Shown in pieces: positions 5,478 through 10,244 of a stretch of 10,378 nucleotides of DNA. The stretch comes from RYN-428 sp035695715. GTDB lineage: Bacteria; Planctomycetota; Phycisphaerae; Tepidisphaerales; Tepidisphaeraceae. The stretch lies in contig DASRRM010000419.1 in assembly GCA_035695715.1 (NCBI GenBank), positions 1 to 10,378 on the forward strand, written 5' to 3'. How positions within the stretch are numbered: position 1 is the first letter of the stretch; each line of letters opens with the position of its first letter. Position numbers and translations under genes: made by a program. The notes under the pieces are model-generated. The model worked only from the letters and a program-made list of their open reading frames with translations. It was not told the DNA's origin and did not search any database.

Positions 5478-6401
5478 TCAACTGCTCGTCAGCGTCCCGC
5501 AGTTCACCAGATTCCGCGTGGTGACCGTCAGATGCGATGGATTGGCCGGGTTGGCGGAAATCACGCCGCCGCGGTAATGATTGACCGTGCTGACGGTGAT
5601 GGCGGCGGGGTTTCCGGAGAAATCGGCCGTTCCGGTCGGATAAAGATTGAGCGTGGTGATTCCCGCGCCCGAAGCCGGGCGATGATTCAGCGTCAGGTTT
5701 CCCCCGGCGTTTACCGTTGCGACGGCCGCCGGGCCTTGCACGAACGCGCTGGCGCCCGACGCGACTGACAGCGCCCCGCTGCTGCCGCTGTTGAGCGTCA
5801 GCGTGCCGCCGCCGGCGACGTTGGCGGTGGTCCAGGTGACGCCGGGGCCGAGATTGCAGATCGCGCCGCTTCCGGCGAGGTCGACTTCGCCAAGCGTGGC
5901 GGTTTCCCCCGGCAGATTCGTTGCCACGCCAACGCGACCGCCAAGAACGGCCAGTTTGCTGGCGGAATTGCTTCCCACAATGCGGACCGGCTCTGCGCCT
6001 TCATCGGCAGATGAGCCGGTGGCGATAACTGTCCCCGTAAACGCCGCCGAGCCGAAGTTCAGCTTGATCCGGCCCGAGCCGCTGTAGGTTATTCCATCGG
6101 CGGACGGCGCGCCGATCGTCCAGGTCGTTGCGCCGATTTTCCAGTAGCCAAAATACGCGCCGCTGGTTGTGTCGGCGGTGCCGATGGTTCCGGCGAAAGT
6201 CTGGCTGATGGTGAGGCTGTTGAGCGTGACGCCGGACATATCCGCCGCGGCGATATTCGCCAGCACCACGCCGGGAATGGCCTGGATATAAACATCATCG
6301 CCATTGGCGGGGGCGGCGCCGGTGGTGCCATCGGATTTCGTCCAGTTGGCGCCGACGGTGGGATCGGTGGAGGAGGTTGAGGACCAGAAGTAGGAAGACA
6401 T
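5478..6401 (-). CDS. Beta-solenoid-like secreted or virion protein
   Basis: This 307-residue protein starts at the ATG at 6401. Nearly the whole chain is short Gly/Ser/Thr/Ala-rich strands (for example G-G-G-T-L-T-L-N-S-G-S-S-G-A-L-S-V), the look of a right-handed beta-helix of the autotransporter-associated or pectate-lyase-like sort. The N-terminus Y-F-W-S-S-T...G-A-N-W-T-K, then P-A-N-G-D-D-V-Y-I-Q, is a start I associate with planctomycete beta-helix surface proteins and some phage-cluster proteins. No signal peptide is visible, which fits a virion part better than a classically exported protein. The 3' end has only one Cys near the C-terminus (N-C-G-T-L-T-S-S). There is no Shine-Dalgarno sequence: a REP-like hairpin (6409-6430) ends 7 bp upstream of the ATG. 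It lies between head closure and tail completion, an unusual place for a fibre gene. Adhesin or spike is an inference. Confidence 0.7.
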   Translation of the reverse strand: MSSYFWSSTSSTDPTVGANWTKSDGTTGAAPANGDDVYIQAIPGVVLANIAAADMSGVTLNSLTISQTFAGTIGTADTTSGAYFGYWKIGATTWTIGAPSADGITYSGSGRIKLNFGSAAFTGTVIATGSSADEGAEPVRIVGSNSASKLAVLGGRVGVATNLPGETATLGEVDLAGSGAICNLGPGVTWTTANVAGGGTLTLNSGSSGALSVASGASAFVQGPAAVATVNAGGNLTLNHRPASGAGITTLNLYPTGTADFSGNPAAITVSTVNHYRGGVISANPANPSHLTVTTRNLVNCGTLTSS

Positions 6402-6408
6402 GGCAGTA

Positions 6409-6430
6409 GCACGGGCATCTTGCCCGTGTC
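6409..6430 (+). repeat. REP-like palindrome, ATCTT loop
   Basis: GCACGGGC-ATCTT-GCCCGTGTC hairpin with a 7-8 bp stem, in the same direction as 2556 and 2749. With the copy at 6485 it forms a facing pair, like the one at 2556-2616 but with a 54-bp AT-richer spacer. It lies immediately upstream of the start codon at 6401, where a ribosome binding site would normally be. Confidence 0.85.
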
Positions 6431-6484
6431 CTTATTAATCGTTTCAGTTTTATAAAAGGCAGGCGGTTTATTTGCGGAGAGAAA

Positions 6485-6508
6485 ACACGGGCTGGAAGCC
6501 CGTGCCAC
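6485..6508 (-). repeat. REP-like palindrome at the 3' end of the head-closure gene
   Basis: On the minus strand this reads GTGGCACGGGC-TTCCA-GCCCGTGT. It starts 8 bp after the stop of the gene at 6517-6867 and is followed, in the direction of transcription, by a run rich in T (the TTTTC after the hairpin). That geometry would allow it to act as a transcription terminator or 3'-end stabiliser. Confidence 0.85.
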
Positions 6509-6516
6509 TGTGAATG

Positions 6517-6867
6517 CTACAGGCGTCGTTCGCAATCCACCTGATAAATCACCTCATTACTCACCGCGCTGTTCGCCGATTTCAGCACGGCTTTCACGAG
6601 GTAATAATTCGTGCCGTCGGTGAAGCGGTCGCCGAGTTTCACGCCCCCGGCTATCAGCGAATCCAGGTCGGCCGTGGTGTAAACATGGCTGTCGACGACC
6701 ATGTCGCGCCGGGCATAGTCGGCCGCAATGGACGCCGACGCGGGTGAAATCGCGCAGGGAAGATTGCTTTGCAGCGTGGTAAAGCTGCGCGAAGATCCGC
6801 CGCTGGCGTCGGGCGTGATCTGCTGGCGCTGCAGGGAAAGTTGGCGGTCGAGGAGAGATGAGATCAT
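6517..6867 (-). CDS. Phage head closure / head-tail joining protein
   Basis: This 116-residue protein starts at the ATG at 6867 (M-I-S-S-L-L-D-R-Q-L); the longer frame from 6981 overlaps the divergent gene. The pattern matches the head-closure family (SPP1 gp16 / HK97 gp7-like), a ring protein that seals the connector after DNA packaging. It has an N-terminal strand with L-D-R-Q-L-S-L-Q-R-Q, a D-x-x-G turn (20-23), L-P-C-A-I-S-P-A-S-A (36-45), then H-V-Y-T-T-A-D-L (61-68), G-D-R-F-T-D-G-T-N-Y-Y-L-V (79-91) and a closing strand V-I-Y-Q-V-D-C-E. The order 'pcsi-P-x-S-A ... D-R-x-x-x-x-x-x-Y-x-V' is the family's signature. The length is normal. Upstream, ACGAG lies about 10 nt before the ATG as a weak ribosome binding site. 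It is divergently paired with the small membrane gene at 6903, 35 bp away. Confidence 0.7.
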   Translation of the reverse strand: MISSLLDRQLSLQRQQITPDASGGSSRSFTTLQSNLPCAISPASASIAADYARRDMVVDSHVYTTADLDSLIAGGVKLGDRFTDGTNYYLVKAVLKSANSAVSNEVIYQVDCERRL

Positions 6868-6890
6868 GGTGGCGTTCTCGTGGAGCAGAG

Positions 6891-6896
6891 TACAAT
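6891..6896 (+). promoter_or_regulatory. -10-like hexamer just before the 6903 start
   Basis: TACAAT is followed by 6 nt (GTGGGA) and the ATG at 6903. As at 2813 and 4793, a transcript starting from it would have essentially no leader, although GTGGGA could also act as a weak, very close ribosome binding site. On the minus strand the same bases give CATTGT, a usable -10 for the head-closure gene at 6867. Confidence 0.5.
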
Positions 6897-6902
6897 GTGG
6901 GA

Positions 6903-7109
6903 ATGAGCGATGAGCCGGAGTTTCCGAACTTCGATGAGGGCCAGGTGCCGCTCGATTACGCCCGGCCTGGATTGCGGCCAAACTCTTGTTGGTTCGGCAA
7001 TCGATGGTTGGACGCGGCGCTGCACTTCCTGATTGACTTTCCGCTGATCATTATTTTTGCTGGGATAGCGGTGGTGATGTTGCGCGGCTGCATTGACGCG
7101 TTGAGGTAA
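6903..7109 (+). CDS. Small single-helix membrane protein with L-D-Y-A-R-P motif
   Basis: This 68-residue protein starts at the ATG at 6903; an upstream in-frame start at 6858 would overlap the head-closure gene's coding sequence. An acidic N-terminus (M-S-D-E-P-E-F) is followed by L-D-Y-A-R-P at 17-22, a Pro/Arg linker, a W-F-G-N-R-W aromatic patch (30-35) that may sit at the membrane face, and one hydrophobic helix at about 40-62. It resembles 9210-9377, which has L-D-Y-A-S-P in the same relative place before a single helix. The family is unnamed to my knowledge. It is followed after 95 bp by the zinc-ribbon gene at 7205 on the same strand; the spacer is A/G-rich with no clear terminator, so the two may be co-transcribed. 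Confidence 0.7.
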   Translation: MSDEPEFPNFDEGQVPLDYARPGLRPNSCWFGNRWLDAALHFLIDFPLIIIFAGIAVVMLRGCIDALR

Positions 7110-7204
7110 CTACGCGAGCTGATGAGTGAAAAGGGGAACGCGATGAAAAGATAATGCGTAAAGAGTAAAACGTGATCTTAATGACTAAAAGGTGACGGGA
7201 AGCG

Positions 7205-7795
7205 ATGATTCGCCGGATCTTTACAACTCTTTCCGTGCTCTCGCTGGCCCTGTGCCTTGGGATGAGCGGGTTATGGATATTCAGTTACCATTTTTGCGAA
7301 GGGATCGATTTTAACCGTTACGTTGCAAATCAGGATCCCCAAAACGCTGCAGGCTACCCGATCATGCAGGACGTCGAAGGTGTTCTTCTCGTCGGAAAGG
7401 GACTGGTCTTCATCCATTACTTTTACATTTACGGTCCCGGCGCCATGATTCCATTGGATCCAGCAGTCACCGCTCCGCACCCGGGCTGGGCTGCCGTTTA
7501 TTGGGAGGGGGATAGGGCATGGATGAACAATTCGTGGATCTGGCTATCGCCTCGCGGTTTTCAATGCAACGAATACCGAAATGGCGGCCTATCAGAGGTC
7601 TTTGCTGGTCTCCCGGTGGGTTTCATCTGCGGAATTCTCGCGATATTGCCAACTATCCTGTTTTCAATCATGCTCAAACGGAGACTGAAGCGTCAACCAG
7701 GCGTCTGCGCCAAATGTCGCTACGACCTCCGCGCCACGCCGGAACGTTGCCCGGAATGCGGTGCTGTACCGCGGAAGATTCGCATCGCGTCGTAG
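7205..7795 (+). CDS. Two-helix membrane protein with C-terminal zinc ribbon
   Basis: This 196-residue protein starts at the ATG at 7205, with GGGAAG 3 nt upstream as a close ribosome binding site. An N-terminal hydrophobic helix (about 5-26) after M-I-R-R is followed by a polar domain of about 100 residues rich in aromatic residues, with W-A-A-V-Y-W-E-G-D-R-A-W near 98-109. A second hydrophobic segment (about 130-157), a basic linker (L-K-R-R-L-K-R) and a zinc ribbon with cysteines near 168, 171, 182 and 185 (C-A-K-C-R-Y-D-L-R-A-T...C-P-E-C-G) complete it. The usual Gly after the second Cys is Arg here. The build is the same as 1904-2512 and 4806-5435. The inner domain shares a loose 'F-S-Y/R-S-Y...E-G' start with 1904-2512, suggesting these two are the closer pair. 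Its function is unknown. Confidence 0.87.
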   Translation: MIRRIFTTLSVLSLALCLGMSGLWIFSYHFCEGIDFNRYVANQDPQNAAGYPIMQDVEGVLLVGKGLVFIHYFYIYGPGAMIPLDPAVTAPHPGWAAVYWEGDRAWMNNSWIWLSPRGFQCNEYRNGGLSEVFAGLPVGFICGILAILPTILFSIMLKRRLKRQPGVCAKCRYDLRATPERCPECGAVPRKIRIAS

Positions 7796-8000
7796 TGACT
7801 TGCGGACCCTACGAGCTCGCCCTCGTACGGTATTGTTTATGCAGACCACAACCAGACTTTTGTAGCGGACCGTCTTCTCCGCCTCAAATGCGATGGCCCG
7901 CAGTGCGGACCCTACACGAATCGCGCAAGGTCATTTCATCTGTCCGGCGCAACATTTTGCAACGTTTTCGCGCAACATCGTCGTGTTGCATCAGTGCTCT
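7796..8000. other. Gene-free stretch with decayed GCGGACCCTAC repeats
   Basis: No credible gene is seen in 7796-8221; the open frames across it read through palindromes. TGCGGACCCTAC occurs twice in direct order (7801-7812 and 7904-7915), and a related GTAGCGGACCG lies between at 7863-7873. The second copy is preceded by GGCCCGCAG, so it forms a small palindrome around CCGCAGTGCGG. I take these as decayed members of another planctomycete intergenic repeat family (TAGGGTCCGCA type). The rest of the stretch holds the repeats at 8001 and 8192. Confidence 0.5.
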
Positions 8001-8072
8001 TTGATAGCCGAGGGCGGAAGCCCACGGACGCCCGGGGCTGCGGAACCGTGGGCTTCCGCCCTCGGCTATCAA
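8001..8072. repeat. Perfect long inverted repeat, 27-bp arms, 18-bp loop
   Basis: The arms 8001-8027 and 8046-8072 are perfect reverse complements across 27 bp (TTGATAGCCGAGGGCGGAAG at the left start). The loop is GC-rich. This is a third, unrelated palindrome family. It lies between the end of the plus-strand gene at 7795 and the end of the minus-strand adaptor gene at 8222, that is, between two convergent transcription units. Confidence 0.92.
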
Positions 8073-8191
8073 GGAATCAAGCGCGAGGGCTCGGGATAGA
8101 TCGTCACCGCTTCGTAATAGAAAAGACGTTTCGCGCTGCGGACGGATGCGGTCGGTCGAGTGCGAACCAAAAGGTGACATGAGCTTCTTCT

Positions 8192-8215
8192 GCACGGGCT
8201 GGAAGCCCGTGCCAC
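8192..8215 (-). repeat. REP-like palindrome at the 3' end of the adaptor gene
   Basis: Read on the minus strand it is GTGGCACGGGC-TTCCA-GCCCGTGC, the same 5-nt loop as the copy at 6485. It begins 6 bp after the stop of the head-tail adaptor gene, the same position as the copy at 6485 relative to the head-closure stop (8 bp), so it may end or protect that transcript. Confidence 0.85.
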
Positions 8216-8221
8216 TGGATG

Positions 8222-9139
8222 TTACCGAAATATCACCTTCGAATAATCCGTATACGGCGCCAGCAGCAACTGCACCTTCGGCGACATTTGTGGCGCGGTG
8301 CTGGTGTCCTTCAGCGTGATGCTGCTCGATCCCAGCGTGGCTTTTTGCAGCGTGTTGTTCACCAAAGCCGCCTGGTATAGGTCCTGCACCGTCTGCACGC
8401 AGGCTTCCTGAACGGCCTGTGGCACCGTGGCATAGCCGGCCTGGTAATCGATGCGGATGTTGAGCTGGCCGCGGGGGAAGCGGCCGAAAAGCTCGCCGGT
8501 TTCCTCGTCCAGACGCCAGCCGGCGGCACACTCGAAGCCTTCCCACTCGGCTTCGCCTGCCGAGTATGGGCCGGCCAGAAATGGCTGCACGTCCTCGGTG
8601 TAAAGCTCCAGATCGCGCCCGCCATTTAAGGCGCTGACGGCTCCCTGCATCGGCTTAAAGTCCGCCGACGGCCAGTTGCCAAAATCGCCGCGGATGGTGG
8701 TTGACCATCCGTTGCCCAGGCCATTCACGGCGGCGGCAAGTGTTGCGATTGTAGGATAAGCCGAGAATAGCAAATCGCTGCTCGACAGCACCGCCGACGC
8801 GATGCGTACCAGCCGCAGGGATGTCGCCGTGGTTTCGACGGTTGCCCGTTGGTTGGTGATGGCGTCGGTATTCTGCACGAGAAGCGCCGGCCGCGGCCCG
8901 GCGGCAACGCGGGTGATCTCGGCGACGGGAAATTGCCGCAGCCGCAGCGGCTCATGAATGAAAATCCCGCCGCTGTGGTATTCGGTATAGGAAGCCAGCG
9001 TAAATTCCCGCCGGCATTCCCGCCGCACCGCATCGCTGGCGGCGGTAATGAGCGAAGCCAGGTATGCCGGATTGGAAGAATTGAGCGCGGCCAACGTTGG
9101 GTTCTGCGCAGCGCGCGATGGGGTGATGAGGTCGGGCAT
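8222..9139 (-). CDS. Phage head-tail adaptor (HK97 gp6-like connector)
   Basis: This 305-residue protein starts at the ATG at 9139 (M-P-D-L-I-T-P-S); CGAGGA lies about 13 nt upstream, and the extension to 9232 would overlap the divergent gene. The family forms the dodecameric ring below the portal. Both ends fit it: an N-terminal helical section with A-S-D-A-V-R-R-E-C-R-R-E-F (34-46), then P-L-R-L-R-Q-F-P-V-A-E-I (64-75); and a C-terminal I-D-Y-Q-A-G-Y-A-T-V-P (230-240) leading into the helix V-Q-E-A-C-V-Q-T-V-Q-D-L-Y (243-255). Between them is an extra domain of about 130 residues including Y-P-T-I-A-T-L-A-A-A-V-N-G-L-G-N-G-W (128-145), a pattern I recall from the longer adaptors of planctomycete phage-like clusters. 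HK97 gp6 itself is about a third of this length. A REP-like hairpin lies just beyond the stop. Confidence 0.78.
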   Translation of the reverse strand: MPDLITPSRAAQNPTLAALNSSNPAYLASLITAASDAVRRECRREFTLASYTEYHSGGIFIHEPLRLRQFPVAEITRVAAGPRPALLVQNTDAITNQRATVETTATSLRLVRIASAVLSSSDLLFSAYPTIATLAAAVNGLGNGWSTTIRGDFGNWPSADFKPMQGAVSALNGGRDLELYTEDVQPFLAGPYSAGEAEWEGFECAAGWRLDEETGELFGRFPRGQLNIRIDYQAGYATVPQAVQEACVQTVQDLYQAALVNNTLQKATLGSSSITLKDTSTAPQMSPKVQLLLAPYTDYSKVIFR

Positions 9140-9209
9140 GGAAGGTATCCTCGTGGCGGTGGATGATGAGAAGTGGACAAATGCCGCGGCGGAATGGCAT
9201 TGGATCACA

Positions 9210-9377
9210 ATGAGTGAACCCAAAAAACACACGCTGGATTACGCAAGCCCCGCAATGCCGTCGCCGCGAAGCTGGCTGGCCTGGGTTCGCAGTTGGATCG
9301 TGGAGGTATTCCTGGGCGTTGTCGTCATTTGGCTTGTCTTGCTGGCGATTTTGTATTTCGGCGGTTTCGCACCCTAA
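9210..9377 (+). CDS. Small single-helix membrane protein with L-D-Y-A-S-P motif
   Basis: This 55-residue protein starts at the ATG at 9210 (M-S-E-P-K-K-H-T-L). The frame continues upstream to 9048, inside the adaptor gene, so the upstream part is rejected. L-D-Y-A-S-P is at 9-14, a Pro/Ser linker and W-L-A-W-V-R-S-W follow, and then one hydrophobic helix at about 30-52. It is built like 6903-7109 (charged start, L-D-Y-A-x-P, Trp-rich patch, single helix) and lies in the same divergent position beside a phage head-tail gene, 70 bp from the adaptor start. Unlike 6903, no clean -10 hexamer is found at 6-7 nt before this ATG, and no ribosome binding site is evident. Its function is unknown. Confidence 0.65.
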   Translation: MSEPKKHTLDYASPAMPSPRSWLAWVRSWIVEVFLGVVVIWLVLLAILYFGGFAP

Positions 9378-9439
9378 GCGCGGGCGGCCAAGGACAGCTC
9401 GCCCGATTTTGACGGAACCATTTTCAATTTTAATACGGG

Positions 9440-9475
9440 AGCCGCCGTGTGCGTCTGCGGCGGTTTTCTTCGTTT
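9440..9475 (+). terminator. Possible intrinsic terminator
   Basis: A CCGCCG (9442-9447) / CGGCGG (9458-9463) stem with a 10-nt loop is followed by TTTTCTTCGTTTTT. It lies 64 bp past the stop at 9377 and could end that plus-strand transcript. The stem is short and the T run is interrupted. Confidence 0.5.
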
Positions 9476-9513
9476 TTGGCCGTGCCGCAGACACCCGTCG
9501 CCAAGCCATTCCA

Positions 9514-9600
9514 TTTTGCGCAGAGATCACCGAGACACACCAGAGCACAGAGTTAGATTTCCTCTGCGCCCTCTGTTTCTCTGTGTTCTCTGCGCAAAAC
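9514..9600. repeat. Imperfect inverted repeat of 'CTCTGCGC' type, 39-bp arms
   Basis: The arms 9514-9552 and 9562-9600 are imperfect reverse complements with perfect ends (TTTTGCGCAGAGA / TCTCTGCGCAAAA) and a 9-nt loop. Each arm is made of shorter CTCTG/CAGAG units. This is a fourth palindrome family. It occupies the gap between the terminator and the convergent end of the gene at 9645. Confidence 0.82.
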
Positions 9601-9644
9601 GGAGTTGTAGGCAGGTCCCGGAATGCAAGCGGGCGCACCTGCGC

Positions 9645-10079
9645 TCATGCGCTCAGCGCCCCCGCCAATCCGCGCGAGGTCGCATCATGGGGCGCTTGCT
9701 CGGCGCGGAACAAATCGGCCAGCACCGCCACGTATGCGCCGCTGCTTCCGCTGCCGACCGTCACGATCGGCTTCAAATAGCGCTTGCGCCCGCGAAGATC
9801 GACGTCGAAGCTGAAAACGTGGTTGTCGTCGGTGGCCGTCGGCAGCGTGGCGGGCGAACTGCTGTAATCCAGCCCGGAGATGTCGGACCAGGTGGAATTG
9901 TCATCGCTTTCCTGAAGCTTCAGTGCCGTCAGGGCGATGTCCGTCGAGCCGAGAATCAGCCGAATGACGGCGTAGTCAAAGCCATGGCGGTCGACTGCCG
10001 TGACGGAAACCGAGGCATTGTTCACCAGCGCCCCCGGCGGAGCGACATTGATTGTTTTTGATGTGGTTGCGTAGATCAT
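9645..10079 (-). CDS. Phage capsid-associated (decoration-like) protein
   Basis: This 144-residue protein starts at the ATG at 10079 (M-I-Y-A-T-T-S-K-T); a GTG at 10094 lies within a repeat hairpin and is less likely. The chain is a beta-rich domain with H-G-F-D-Y-A-V-I-R (32-40), L-G-S-T-D-I-A-L-T-A-L-K-L-Q-E-S-D-D (43-60), D-L-R-G-R-K-R-Y-L-K-P (94-104), then a Gly/Ser turn and R-A-E-Q-A-P (125-130). I recognise this pattern ('G-x-D-Y-A...L-K-x-x-E-S-D...R-x-R-Y-L') from small proteins beside capsid genes in phage and phage-like clusters, likely capsid decoration or capsid-proximal; no formal family name is claimed. It is the first structural gene in the window, so the major capsid gene is expected just right of the edge. 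A REP-like hairpin (10088-10111) ends 8 bp before the start and no ribosome binding site is seen. Confidence 0.65.
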   Translation of the reverse strand: MIYATTSKTINVAPPGALVNNASVSVTAVDRHGFDYAVIRLILGSTDIALTALKLQESDDNSTWSDISGLDYSSSPATLPTATDDNHVFSFDVDLRGRKRYLKPIVTVGSGSSGAYVAVLADLFRAEQAPHDATSRGLAGALSA

Positions 10080-10087
10080 AGCTTTCA

Positions 10088-10111
10088 GTGGCACGGGCAG
10101 CCTGCCCGTGC
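10088..10111 (+). repeat. REP-like palindrome upstream of the 10079 start
   Basis: GTGGCACGGGCAG / CTGCCCGTGC hairpin, with stem CACGGGCAG...CTGCCCGTG and a very short loop. It is placed right before the start codon of the capsid-associated gene, as the copy at 6409 is before the beta-solenoid gene. It opens the 299-bp gene-free end of the window. Confidence 0.85.
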
Positions 10112-10132
10112 TTTTCCTTTTCTTGTTAGTCG

Positions 10133-10152
10133 CACGGGCTTCGGTGCCCGTG
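10133..10152. repeat. REP-like palindrome, TTCGG-type loop
   Basis: CACGGGC / GCCCGTG stem with a TTCGGT loop, 21 bp from the preceding copy. The flanks are less conserved than in the other copies, so its direction is uncertain. Confidence 0.75.
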
Positions 10153-10244
10153 AATTGTTTTGAGTGAATTGATGAACGAATTTATTGAGCTGTAGCACTT
10201 TTCACGTTGACGGCGCGACTGCGCGGTCGCCATCCTGATACACC

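Noticed and set aside
7884..8546. Minus-strand 220-residue frame
   Set aside because: It reads through the 27-bp palindrome and the REP-like hairpin and overlaps the adaptor gene in another frame; no start signal and no family pattern.
8952..9638. Minus-strand 228-residue frame
   Set aside because: It reads through the CTCTG-type inverted repeat, then antisense to 9210-9377, then an off-frame of the adaptor gene.
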